A stretch of 64,000 bases of DNA from Aurelia coerulea (GCA_039566865.1 CM076943.1:31194663-31258662); one strand, 5' to 3'. Positions 37,193 through 48,236 are shown, counted from the first letter of the stretch. A program made the numbers and translations. Notes: generated by a model from the letters alone, not told the origin.

Positions 37193-39367
37193 TACGCAAA
37201 CGCATATTACACCGGTATTCATCGCAAATAATGGTCAATTTGTGACTAAAGATCTTGTATTTGGAGGATACACCAATTTTGCAACTGGTTTTAACAAGAA
37301 TTCATTCATTGGTAAGTGATTTCAAGCAATTTCCACCAAATAAGGTCCATGCCGTGAATCAAAACTGTTGTGAAATTTCGAGGACGTTGAAATTTTTCGA
37401 AATTAATCAAACCTCGACTTTCTTTCAGTGTTGCGAGCAAGAACAACCTTGGATTCAAGAGAACTCTTGATATATGGTGGAGGCATCCCCAACTCTTAGA
37501 TTAAAAGCATAAAATCCCTTATGTGTTAAGAAACGGCCTTATGTTTGGAACTTTCATAGGGGCGACACGTTAGAAATTGCCAGTCCTAGCTGTCACTTGC
37601 AATTTCATTGAGCTATTTTGACAGAGAAATATTTCGCTTACATAAATGTTTTTACCTTTAACAGAAAGACGAAAGAAAACTGAACAAGATGTGTACCATT
37701 TAATCAATATCTTTCCTCTATAAACTGCCGCAACGAAGCATTTTACGATCGAAAGCATGTAATGTTCATTGCTCGATCAGAATTTCGACGGCGTGAGTTT
37801 TTGCCTTCCATCCTTCGATTTAGGCAACATTAGTGCGCGTGCGCGCATCGTTTCCGCTCTGTCGCATCAAATCGTATCAAATTCAGTTCAGAGGCATAAC
37901 ATTCTTTCTTATCACAGTTATAAATGCAAAGACTTCTCCAATGCTTCTTCTTGAGTTTTAGTATCATAATTCATCTCATTGACTTTTGCAGTAGTTTGTA
38001 GAATATGGCTCGCTTTTGCTACATTCTGGGCAGATGTTATGAGCATTCTGACAAAACGTCATGGATGTCATGTTGCACAAACGTTTGTCTTGCTCTGAAT
38101 CCTGGGTCAATTTGAAAGCTGTGAACATGTTTGTTCCAGGCGTTAGGACTGCTTTCAAACAATATACCTATCGGATAGCCTTTTTTGAGAATTCAAGCAG
38201 CTCCCAGTTATGGGCAAGCATCTCGTGTATTGTAAGGAAATCTATTCTCTTCCGAGTGGAAATGTATTGCTAAGTGCAGCATCATATCATAGGTGAAAAG
38301 CTTCAGTCTATCAACGTTGACAGTCTTAGTGGTGCCTCTGGTGTCTGTAGTCTCGGAAACTGCGAGGCAAACGTCGAAGTGGCACCACAGAATCGCAAAA
38401 TTTGCCCTTTCCTCATAACTATCAAGTCAATCAGATCAATAACCATTTGTTCTCGTTTTGAAGAAAGTACGGCCAAAATCAGTCAACTACAACTATGACA
38501 TTGAAGTTCAAGAGGAAGCATTAGGTCTAGTCTGACAGTGATAAGAAAGAACGTGGTGCTTCGGAATTGAATTTGACATGATTGATACAGTGTTGGGTTC
38601 AGACGTCACAAAGAGTAGAGTTCCTGGTTCTTCAGTCCACTATACGTAATTGTATGTTGATATTTAGTTTCTTCAATTCATGCTAGTTTCCAGAATTCAG
38701 CTGAACGATTGTCTTTAATTTGAAATGAGTTTAGGGCATTATCTAGAATATCAATTCAGTTAATGTAAAATAACACTGGTTTCAGTAACGACCACATGTC
38801 ATTTTCAAGAAATGACCACACATTCTAAAACGGCCATATAATTTTTTGCAGAAGGTTCCCAAAGATAACCTTTGGCACACGCACTCGAAACATGTTCTAG
38901 TTAATTGTAATATTTTTTGCTAAGACACCATTTGACCCCGTCTTTTAGATTTTCAACTGTTTCTACCAAATATCCGTTTTTATCCTCAAATATGGTACTT
39001 GTAGTAATTCGCAAAATTCGGGGAAATTTTCCACTCGTTTTCGATGAAATGAAAGACACATAATGCTGAGATATATACAATCAAAATAAAAAAACCATTT
39101 CAAGAATCGGAGCTGTGTTAGCAGAGAAATTGAATTTTGAAGTTAGCCTAAATCAAGTGTTAATTGCATTCTCGATATGAAATTTGTAAACTTGTGATTT
39201 CTTGAAACTTTAAAAATCTGTTTCTTGGCCTTCATAGGTCCGATTTTAATAATCCCTTTTTTATTTTGACGGCCAATCATTGCTCTTTCAAATGAGCTAC
39301 AGCGTGATTGATTTTGAGAATTTTCATTTTTCGGTATTTATTACACTTGCTGGATCACTGTGGATAG

Positions 39368-41035
39368 GGCAGATTAGACATCTCCTACCACTGCTTTTAA
39401 AAGTTCCCTTTGGCACCAGCCCCTGATCTGGAGTTTGCAATTTAGTGCGAACCAAAGTATCTTTAAGGTTTTTTGCCCTTCTACATGAAACGAAAATTTT
39501 TGAAATTTTTCCGGCAAATAATTTGCGATGTTCGTCATCGATAAGAAGAATATTTGCGCAATTTTGCAAAATATTGCTGACCCCCTGAAGTGCCGGATGG
39601 TAAGTTAGAACCAACGGTATCCTCGTGTCATCCTTCTGCTTGGAATTTCTATTTAACAGGTTTTCTCTATCCAAGCTTCTAACTTTGTCTAGTTGACTGT
39701 CGATTTCTCCTTCTTGATACCCCCGCTCAATAAGCCATGACTTTAAATTTCCCATCCGTTCGTTAAAAAATGAGTCCTCAGAACAAATGCGCCTAATGCG
39801 AAGGGCCTGACCATATGGAATGCCCTTTTTGGTGTGGTAAGGATGACAAGAGGAACGATGCAGGAGCTGATGCGTATCAGTCGGTTTCGTGAAGAGATCT
39901 GTAACCAACTTACTACCTTTTCTGATGACCTTAGTGTCAAGAAAGTTGATGCTCTCCTTAGACCATTCAGCTGTAAATTTAATGGAATGGTGTGCAGTGT
40001 TGAGGTATTCTACAAATTCCGAAAGCTTCTCTTCCCCATGGGTTCAATTTATGAAAACTTCGTCAATGTACCGCCACCACAGCCAAGGTTTGCAGCTGGA
40101 GCCACTCAGAAGTTTTTCCTCCAGGTCTGCTAAGAACAAAATCGCATATGATGGCGCACATTTGGTGCCTATTGCTGTACCCCTCAGCTGATGATAAAAC
40201 GCCCCATTAAACTCAAAAAAGTTATTCTTAAGTACTACCTCTGCAAGCTCTACAAGAGATTCCGTAGAAACAGACTGATTATTTCTAGAGTTTGAAATGT
40301 CACGTAGAGCTTTCAATCCCTCGTCATGCGGTATACTTGGGTAAAGCCCAACAACATCAATGGTACAAAGAATAGCGTCCTCTGGAAGCCCGTCTAATGA
40401 CGCAATTTTTTGCAAAAAGTGGTTCGTGTCTTTAATGTATGAACGGACACTTTGTGCAAGGGGTTGTAAATGGTAATCTAAAAACTCCGAAACGTTCTCT
40501 GTGTAAAAACCAGAGTTAGAAATGACAGGCCTTCCGGGAACATTATTTAGCCTTTTGTGGATCTTTGGCAGCAAGTAAAATCTTCCAAGCTTAGGATTAT
40601 TGACCATCAAATATTCTAATGTTTTGTCGTCAATTTCCCCTCGCTCTCTAACCTTACCAACTGCCTGATTGACAATAGCGTGAAGATGGTCCGAAGGATC
40701 CTTATCAAGTTTGCAATACACTGCAGGGTCCCCCAGTTGGCCATCTGCCTCTTTGACGTAGTCCTCCCGATCCCACACGACCACCTCAGAACCCTTGTCT
40801 GCCTCCTTGATAACGATCGATCGGTCCGATTTAAGACTATTTAAAGCTGATAATTCCTCCTTCGTAAGGTTACTCTAATTTCTACCATTTACCGATATTT
40901 TCATGAGCTCGTCTTCTAATTTAGGATTGAATTTACTACGAGGCCTAAAAGCAGGAATCTCTGAAAAATCTTCACTATCCCTTAAGTAACCACTAACCAC
41001 TTAACTACTAACCACTAACCACTAACCACTAACCA
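39368..41035 (-). pseudogene. Penelope-like element, reverse transcriptase domain
   Basis: The minus strand encodes a PLE RT: IVIKEADKG, then GRFYLLPKIHK, GRPVISNSG, LCTIDVVGLYPSIPHDEG, FNGAFYHQLRGTAIGTKCAP and WWRYIDEVFIN (the catalytic box, with the second Asp changed to Glu, followed by a stop). The frame then continues through YHTKKGIPYGQALRIRRIC and ends in RRCLICPI at the 11.2 kb insert. Stops near 40876 and 40060 make it inactive. Family role: the RT primes on a nicked target or telomere end. The N-terminal part lies at 42256-42728 and the endonuclease at 26973-28109. Confidence 0.92.
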
Positions 41036-41040
41036 CTTAA
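40981..41040. repeat. ACTAACC short tandem repeat in the PLE
   Basis: CCACTAA units repeat about six times just beside the hAT insertion. It interrupts the PLE between its N-terminal and RT regions. Confidence 0.8.
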
Positions 41041-41043
41041 GTC

Positions 41044-42247
41044 CAGGGACCGCGGAGCCGGGGGGGCTGGGGGGGCTTTAGCCCCCCCAATAATTTCCAA
41101 GATATAGTTTTTTTTATGTTCTAGTTTTTCGAGTACCGCTTCGTTTTGAAATAGGTACGGCGTCGGGGAGTTTTCCTGAAACAGAACAGGATCATTACAG
41201 AAGAATCTATTTTGAGGCATTGGATCTCCTTGTTGAGGCACGAGAGGTTCAACCAGTCCAGTTTTATTTCTTCAAGAAACCTTAAATCTCTTCTGGTTAA
41301 CTTCGTTAATGCAAGCGATGTTTCGTCTCAAATGAAATACGTCGAGGAGAATTATGCCGAGGACATAAAAATTTCACTATTGTTACCACTGCTTGAAACA
41401 TTTAAACTTTTAGTAAAAGATGTAAAGATAGATTGCTTTCATGATCTAGATGGTTTTAAAAGAAATTCCAGTTGCTCAAAGATTGCTAATAGGTGAAATT
41501 GTCCAAATTTGTAAACTGCTGAGTGTCAGCCCTGCAACAAGTGCAACTGGCGAGCGATCATTCTCTTTAGTAAGGGTCTAAAAACTTGGCTTCGCTCAAG
41601 AATGTCCCAAAAAAATTTAACAATTTAGCAATCCTTCATAATCACAAACATAGGACAGACAGAATAAACAGTATCGTAGTTTTAACTATTTTCATCAATA
41701 GAAACGAGAACAGGATACAAAATTTAGGGAAATTTTGAAAATGTAGATTCATTGATGATACAAACTTACTCAGAATAAATGTTCAATGTTGCGTTGTTAG
41801 GTTCTGCTGTGTTTAAAATGCTTAACTCTGAAAGTATAGCAGTGTTATGTTATGTCACCATATTATCTATTTCTTAAAATGAAATAAATCCAAGAGATTT
41901 TTAACTTCGTCATAAGACTAAAGCATAGCGTTCCTTTAAGCCTTTCCCTTTATACTAAAAGATGCTGCATGGTCCCCGAGCCTTCGCTATCAAATGTTAG
42001 ACGTACTATAAACTGCAAACTATTTTCCACTTTTATCGCGATTTACAGTAGGATTTAGTCGTTAAATACACTACAAATGAATATCTTTTCCCGGGCGTTT
42101 CTTGGTATGAAAAGGGCGTTGGTCGCATTTATAGCCAAAGTAGAGGGCGTGGTCAGGAAAATTTTTCTGGGGGCTTCGCCCCCAGCCCCCGCAGGTTTCT
42201 CCCTGCTTTTTAGCCCCCCCAATCGAAATTATGCTCCGCGGTCCCTG
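41044..42247. mobile_element. 1.2 kb hAT element with transposase remnant
   Basis: Ends CAGGGACCGCGGAGC and GCTCCGCGGTCCCTG are perfect inverted repeats with a perfect 8 bp duplication CTTAAGTC (41036-41043, 42248-42255). The interior carries the C-terminal part of a hAT transposase, so it is an internally deleted autonomous element. It splits the PLE. Confidence 0.95.
41212..41650 (+). pseudogene. hAT transposase C-terminal remnant
   Basis: An open frame 41212-41496 (FVNASDVSSQMKYVEENYAE) is followed, after a frameshift, by LLSVSPATSATGERSFSLVR and then KTWLR-, SRMSQ- and LHNHK-like sequence in shifting frames. SPATSA(T/S).ERSFS is the hallmark of the hAT dimerisation domain, and the following stretch is the usual end of the ZMYM/52-kDa-repressor type. 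The DDE catalytic core and zinc finger are absent. Non-functional. Confidence 0.85.
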
Positions 42248-42255
42248 CTTAAGTC

Positions 42256-42728
42256 TTAATCTTCTACCAAAATTTTCCAGATCTATTTTGATTTGTGAAA
42301 AGTCTACCTCTTTTGGAGTTCTAACAAACTTAAGACCATTGGATAAAACTGATATTTCCGCCTCGCTTAGCGCACGTTTGGAAAGATTAACGACTTTGTC
42401 ATTTACAAAGCGACCTACCATACGACCATTATTATCTACATTAGCTAAAAACACATCAGTAATTTCACCACTCTCTTCCACTTGGTTGCTTGCTGCACCT
42501 CGCGGTCAATGGCCGATATCCCTTGCCTGTTGTCTCGGGTTGTAAAAGTTGTTGTCGCGAAGGGCTTTCAGTCCCTTGTCTATAAGATTTAGAGATCGCT
42601 TCTTTCTATTCAAATCCAAAAAAAGGGGGAAAACATCTTCGAGTAAGGTCATTGGGGAGTTTTGTAGAAAGAAATGTATGCCTTGTTTTTTTGCGGCTTT
42701 GTTGCGCGAGCGAAGCGAGGGCTTACTA
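42256..42728 (-). pseudogene. Penelope-like element, N-terminal region
   Basis: On the minus strand from about 42481 to 42256 the frame reads VVNLSKRALSEAEISVLSNG, then LKFVRTP and DLENFGRRLRLK, the conserved segment just before the PLE RT domain. Upstream frames to about 42728 (with MTLLEDVFPLFLDLNRKK) are plausible 5' PLE sequence but less certain. The hAT at 41044-42247 separates it from the RT. Confidence 0.82.
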
Positions 42729-42731
42729 TTA

Positions 42732-43512
42732 AGCCCCGTTAAAACGCTCTCAACATTGCACTGAACATCGCTCTACATTTGTAGAGGACAAATGTTGAGA
42801 GCATTTTAACACCCTGTTCAGTGATGTTCAGTGATGTTGTGCGGTGTTCAGCGATGTTGAGTGGAGTTTGAAAGAAGTCAAAAATGTTCAGTGGGTCGAC
42901 TCAACATTTCTATTGTTCTAGGTGTTGTTGAGCGATGTTGAGAGCATTTTAACACTCCATCCAACAATGTTCAGTCGGCGCAAGCGCACTAGGCATTACT
43001 TCTCGCGCCAAAGAAAGAAAGAAAGAAACAAATAAACTTCCAGAACATATTGAGAGCGTGGTCGAAAAGTGACGAGGGGGAAGTTTAATTTCATTTCAAA
43101 AATCGCTATGGCATATCGCTACGGAAAACATGGATTCAGCTGGCCGTGAGAGCGAATCAGAAGATATCATGAATTTCAAGCAGCAAGATGGAGAGCAATC
43201 TGAAGAAGAAGAGCAGGACCGCGGACAGGACGATCATGCTTCAGTTCATATTCTATTATCGATATTCTGTGGCCATTTTGAACACAAACTAACACAAACT
43301 ACTGTATATGGCGCCAAAACGATTGTACCCAAATAGAGGTTTGCCTCGTCTTGGGTCTCCGAAAGTGAGAAGTTACGTCGCTCAACAAATGTTCAGTCAA
43401 ATTGTTGAGAGCGTTTTAACACCCCCACTGAACACCACTCAACATCGCTGAACATCACTCTACAAATGTAGAGCGATGTTCAGTGCAATGTTGAGAGCGT
43501 TTTAACGGGGCT
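42732..43512. mobile_element. 781 bp PIF/Harbinger-like element
   Basis: Ends AGCCCCGTTAAAACGC and reverse complement; inverted repeats extend ~60 bp or more with many GTTGAGAGC and TGTTCAG(T/C)G motifs. A 3 bp TTA duplication flanks it (42729-42731, 43513-43515), as for PIF/Harbinger. No DDE transposase. Confidence 0.78.
43130..43336 (+). CDS. Small acidic ORF in the Harbinger-like element
   Basis: A 68-residue frame from ATG with an acidic N-terminal half rich in Glu, Asp, Gln and Ser (EQSEEEEQDRGQDDH), then FCGHFEHKLTQTTVYG. No family recognised. It could be a remnant exon of the element's second ORF or a chance frame. Confidence 0.3.
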   Translation: MDSAGRESESEDIMNFKQQDGEQSEEEEQDRGQDDHASVHILLSIFCGHFEHKLTQTTVYGAKTIVPK

Positions 43513-43515
43513 TTA

Positions 43516-44011
43516 GGAAGCACCCGAGTTTCGTTCCTGGTCCACGCATATTTTATTGTTGTTCATTGTTATTTTCCGCTGGTCAAAAGGTGTGCGTCAT
43601 AAATTTGCATAATGTAACAAAAAGAATCACATTGTGCTCACATGATTTTAGTTGATGGTTTATTGCGTCATTGCTGATGGTTCAAGAGGAGTTATTGTTT
43701 TGGTTGATCCTTGTTTGAAAGGAAGATTACTCGACCCATTAGCGGTATTTCAGGCATTTCTTTGATGCAATATTGTGCTTTACAACTCATTATTGAATGA
43801 AATAAATAAAACTAGTTTGTTGTTCGATTTCAATCAATGTCTGAAAGCGAACTGAAATAAAAGTTATTTACGTTGAGTTCCCTCGTTTATTAGGCCCGAT
43901 GAAACAGTGAGCAAGGGTCTTTTGACACTCTTTGATAAAAGGGCACTAGATTTTTGAAACTACAAGGATTTTTACGAATCCTTCGCGAATTTTTCTTTAT
44001 GACAAAGGTAT
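43516..44011. other. Intergenic, nothing recognised
   Basis: AT-rich; no repeat ends or coding frames noticed. May include the 5' end of the PLE. Confidence 0.4.
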
Positions 44012-44020
44012 GTGTCAACA

Positions 44021-45704
44021 AAGATGAGGCTCAAATCCTTACTGGTTGTCAGAGCATGCGGAAATCATCCAATTTCATGCTTGTCAGCCAATGAGATCAC
44101 CGCTTTCTAGCCCCTGGAGACAAAATCGGTCGTTTGAGGTAAATTTTCTAGTACCCTCACTAAAACTGAAATGGATGCTAGAATACTTCAGTTATTCGCA
44201 ATATTTTTGATAAATCAGTTGTGGGGATGTCCTTCCAGAGTTGTTTACATGTTTAGGCACATAGCTTGTTTGGGGCCGGAGCTGCGTTCATTTTCCGGTC
44301 GAAGAATATTGACCTTCGTTGAAATATCTATAGAAATCGCTACAAATGAGATATACAGATAAGAATTTCAGCAATTATGCATACTGACCTCAGCAATAAC
44401 CCAAACTCCTTTACTGCTATCATATCTCAAAATTGCAGGCAATTTCTAATGATTTCTGGTAAAGATATCATTTGGGCCTAAGCTTGTCCTCGCTTAAAAC
44501 TCATTCCATTGCACTTAAAAAGTAATGGTAAAATTCTAGAGCTGAATAATGCACTTACCCATGACTCAGGCACCAGTTTGACTTCGTTTGCCTTTCTTAC
44601 ATTAGCAAATTTTTATAAGAAACGACCAGTTGTGGGTGAAATGCAAAAACTTTCCTCGGTCCATATTTTTATCTGCACAGTCTATCCGCTTCAAACAACA
44701 AACAGTGAACTTTGTATCATAAAAGTCTTGCATCACAAAATATTCCTATAGAACGATTCCATGCGCCTTAGCGAGGCACTCGTGAATTGTATTCACGCAT
44801 TTGTTCTTTTCGTTCTTATTTCAATCAATACAAAACATAAAAAGAACAAAACATTGTTTTAGGTTCGCAAAAAAAGATACCTGGTTTTGCACTTTTGTTT
44901 GTTTGCATTGACTGATTGAACCAAATGCGTGAAAACAATTCACGAGTGCCTCGCTAAGGCGCATGGAATCGTTCTATAGGAATGTTTTGTGATGCAAGAC
45001 TTTTATGATACAAAGTTCACTGTTTGTTGTTTGAAGCGGATAGACTGTGCAGATAAAAATATGGACCGAGGAAAGTTTTTGCAGTTCACCCACAACTGGT
45101 CATTTCTTACAAAAATTTGCTAATGTAAAAAAGGCAAACGAAGTCAAACTGGTGCCTGAGTCATGGGTAAGTGCATTATTCAGCTCTAGAATTTTACCAT
45201 TACTTTTTAAGTGCAATGGAATGAGTTTTAAGCGAGGACAAGCTTAGGCCCAAAAGATATCTCTACCAGAAATCATTAGAAATTGCCTGCAATTTTGGGA
45301 TATGATAGCAGTAAAGGAGTTTGGGTTATTGCTGAGGTCAGTATGCATAATTGCTGAAATTCTTATCTGTATATCTCATTTGTAGCGATTTCTATAGATA
45401 TTTCAACGAAGGTCAATATTCTTGGACCGGAAAATGAACGCAGCTCCGGCTCCAAACAAGCTATGTGCCTAAACATGTAAACAACTCTGGACGGACATCC
45501 CCACAACTGATTTATACAAAAAAATTGCGAATAACTGAAGTATTCTAGCATCCATTTCAGTTTTAGTGAGGGTACTAGAAAATTTACCTCAAACTACCGA
45601 TTTTGTCTCCAGGGGCTAGAAAGCGGTGATCCCATTGGCTGACAAGCATGACATTGATGATTTCCGCATGCTCTGACAACCAGTAAGGATTTGAGCCTCA
45701 TCTT
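44021..45704. mobile_element. 1.68 kb foldback element with 9 bp duplication
   Basis: Nearly the whole element is two inverted arms (about 44021-44803 and 44922-45704) around a ~120 bp centre. Ends AAGATGAGGCTCAAATCC and reverse complement. A perfect 9 bp duplication GTGTCAACA flanks it (44012-44020, 45705-45713). By eye the arms differ at only a few percent. Similar short frames on opposite strands (44171-44362, 45551-45363) result from the symmetry. The 9 bp duplication suggests a Mutator-like foldback. Confidence 0.93.
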
Positions 45705-45829
45705 GTGTCAACAGCGTACGAACTTTTATCAGGTAATAAAACACCACCCGATTGTGAGCACCCAAGGGACACATCGCCGATTTTCTTTGCACAGGATCCT
45801 CAAAATCAACTGGAATCAATATGTTAGGC

Positions 45830-46225
45830 CACAGGTAACAGGGAAAATTAATATAAAAGTAACAAAGTGTTTACCAAATTTGCTAATTTTGTCTAGATTA
45901 GATCAGGCCAACCCTGACAATGTTTGTGATACAAACAGGAGTGGAGACCGGAACAGTTTGTATCACAAACATTGTCATGGTTGGCCTAATCTAATCTAAA
46001 CAAAATTGGTAAATAATTTGGTAAACACTAAAGTAAACGAGGGGTGTATCACTCTGTAAAAATCTCGTACACCCTTGGCAAAAATTCTTTTGTTTTCAAG
46101 AAAAATCCCTGAAAAATCCCTAAAAATCCTATTGTTTTAAAAAATCTCGAACGCCATTTCGGAAGAGTGATACACCCCTCGAAAGTAAAGACAGGGGTAC
46201 TTCTTACTTTTATACTAATTCTGTG
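45830..46225. mobile_element. 396 bp MITE containing nested hairpins
   Basis: Flanked by a 7 bp direct repeat GTTAGGC (45823-45829, 46226-46232). Ends share CACAG and AATTA(A/G)TATAAAAGTAA as inverted copies. Inside are a hairpin at about 45872-46028 with ~68 bp arms (GGCCAACC, CTAGATTAGAT) and a second inverted-end unit at about 46041-46180 (GAGGGGTGTATCACTCT). Confidence 0.72.
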
Positions 46226-46373
46226 GTTAGGCAACGTTCAAGAATGATAAGAATTACTGGAAATCACATAAGATGCTAATAATAATCTCAGCCCGCTATT
46301 TTGAAAAATGATCTTATTTCTCCCTAGTAAAGGATTTCTCGTAAGGATGAAAGGACCCATCAATTTCTGCATA

Positions 46374-46434
46374 CACGTATTTAGAAATTTTCAGTACTGG
46401 CCCAAATTCTTAGTTTCTTATAAAAAAATACATG
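46374..46434. mobile_element. TA-flanked MITE, family A copy 3 (deleted)
   Basis: Only 61 bp remain: CACGTATTT at left, AGTACTGGCCCAAATTCTTAG inside shortened, and AAAAAAATACATG at right, between TA at 46372-46373 and 46435-46436. An internal deletion derivative. Confidence 0.78.
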
Positions 46435-46436
46435 TA

Positions 46437-47722
46437 CCGGGTGTCCCCAAAAAAAGGTAACAGATTTGATGGGGACTAGCGATGAGAGTATAAGTCGAAT
46501 CGATCCCAAATAAGTTTTGGAGTACTCTTCGATAGTTAACTTGAAGATTAATACCTCGTTTGTTGATATTGGCGCATCAAGAGTTGAAATATTAATCTCG
46601 AAAGCCAAAATTTGAGTCCATCTACAAACCAGAGCTTTTGGGTTTTGGCCTAAACTGCTAACTCGCTGGTTAGGGGAATCTCCTCAGTCAAAGACATTTT
46701 TGGACAAGGATCGATCATCGGTCCTTTGGGTACCCGCTTGAAAGAACGTAAAAAAACTGAAAACTAACAAACAAATTAATGAATATAGTCACCAAGGAAT
46801 ATTTTTCTCCATTCAAAATGCATTTACAAAAGTACACCAAGGTTTGAAACCGTTAAAGCTATACTTTTTTTGTGAAATTTCCTCGAATACCTCAACCTAA
46901 TTTGACATTTTTCTGGAAACAATTTTACCGAAAGACTATCTTAGCATGTTATTGACGAATTTTGTTAGCTTGGATATTCCAAATATCATGTGCGAGCTAT
47001 GAAGGAATAAAATGATTCGTCAAAACTCTATTTTGGCTTCCAGTTAAGTATGAAAATGATACAACACATAAAACCAATAGGCTATAACGGCTTTTGGCTT
47101 TAAAGCTTAACAAAACACATGCAAAAAGCATTTGGCCACTAAGCGCCACTGACCACCAAGCCAAGCACGAATGAGCATTTTTTATGTTCCCTTAGGCATA
47201 TACGATTGCTTGTTTCGTAATAGTTTCGTGAGAGATGATGCAAAAAACATGTGATTCAAGCAATGATGATTGCAAGATGTGTTAAAGCCTACAGGACTTA
47301 TTTCGCTGATGAATAATTTTTCTCAGGCAGGTGTAATTCAAGGTTTTTGTAGAATCAAGAAAGGGGTCCCTTCGGGGCTAAATTCTTGAATCTGATTGTG
47401 AAGGTCAAAGTCAGATTTCCACTAAAATGTGTTCCTAAGCACGAGGTTTCTTGTTTGTACTTGGCTATGATTGAGGAGATTCCACAGCACAGCGAGTTAA
47501 CAGCTTAGGCCAAACCCCAAAAGCTCTGGTTTGGAGTAGGAGGCAAATTTGGACTTTCAAGATTAATATTCCAACTCTTGATGCACCAGTATCAACAAAT
47601 AAGGTATCAATCTTCAAGTTAACTATCTAAGAGTACTTCAAAACGTATCAGGGGTCGATTCGACTTAAATTCTTATCGCTAGCCCCAATCAAATATGTTA
47701 CCTTTTTTTTTGGGACACCCTG
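46437..47722. mobile_element. 1.29 kb mariner-like MITE
   Basis: Starts CCGGGTGTCCCCAAAAAAA and ends as the reverse complement of CAGGGTGTCCCAAAAAAAA, with TA on both sides (46435-46436, 47723-47724). GGGTGTCCC ends are widespread in invertebrate mariner-like elements. Inverted arms extend ~250 bp at both ends (GCTTTTGGG, TTAACTCG). No transposase frame. Confidence 0.87.
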
Positions 47723-47975
47723 TATCTGCTTTCTGGCAAACAACATCGTGAAAAACGTCTTTGCCAAAATTTAAAAACAGGATACGCGCACTTACTAACG
47801 ATTTGTTACTTCTAGTCTATATGTAATATAAAAACATTCTTTTATGTTGATCTTGTTGATAGTGATAGTATTCTAAAATAATATTCTTTTCTTTTCTTTT
47901 ATTTGTCTAGGGTATAGAAACTATTTTTATGTAAATTTTAGTATAAATACTTGGCTGTCTAGGATTGTAAATACA

Positions 47976-47999
47976 CTGAAGAAGATTTTATATCGAAAC
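47976..47999 (+). ncRNA. Hammerhead-like hairpin motif 2
   Basis: CTGAAGA, A, GAT stem, ATC, GAAAC: the CUGANGA...GAAA pattern with one additional base, as at 21568. Likely the conserved 3' terminal structure of a Penelope-like element. Confidence 0.4.
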
Positions 48000-48025
48000 G
48001 TCTACCCTGAAACAGTTGTGTTTTT

Positions 48026-48179
<154 letters not shown>

Positions 48180-48212
48180 GTATATGAAAAAACACACTGT
48201 TATTTTAAAAAA

Positions 48213-48236
48213 CGTTTCGATTAAAATCTTCATCAG
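48213..48236 (-). ncRNA. Hammerhead-like hairpin motif 3
   Basis: On the minus strand: CTGATGA, A, GATT/AATC stem, GAAACG. It carries the canonical CUGAUGA, again with one extra base before the stem. Confidence 0.4.

Larger units (their letters stand above)
31660..37211. mobile_element. 5.55 kb Ginger-like element
   Basis: Ends TGTAGTATGC and GCATATTACA are near-perfect inverted repeats flanked by a 4 bp duplication CCGG (31656-31659, 37212-37215). The uninterrupted sequence is present in arm A near 29560. TGTNR ends with 4 bp duplications are described for Ginger transposons. No integrase-like transposase is seen. Nested inside are a MULE-like MITE, a LINE 3' fragment with a hAT MITE, and a 104 bp tandem array at the right end. 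Confidence 0.78.
28115..39362. mobile_element. 11.2 kb long-TIR element inserted in the PLE
   Basis: Starts CACAGTGATCCAG and ends with its reverse complement. A 5 bp duplication GATAG lies at 28110-28114 and 39363-39367. Removing the element and one GATAG restores the PLE reading frame on the minus strand. The arms are inverted copies of ~1.8 kb (28115-29930 versus 31284-39362, the latter split by a 5.55 kb insert and a ~730 bp extra block). CA-type ends and 5 bp duplication could fit a hAT5-like class, but no transposase was recognised. Confidence 0.8.
31284..39362 (+). repeat. Arm B of the 11.2 kb element (split)
   Basis: 31284-31659 matches 29930-29560 inverted, and 37212-39362 matches the rest down to 28115. 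The two parts join at CCGG exactly as in arm A. A block at about 37869-38600 has no counterpart in arm A, where only ~20 bp lie at that place. That block has a 60-residue Cys-containing minus frame (38158-37976) of unknown nature. Confidence 0.8.
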
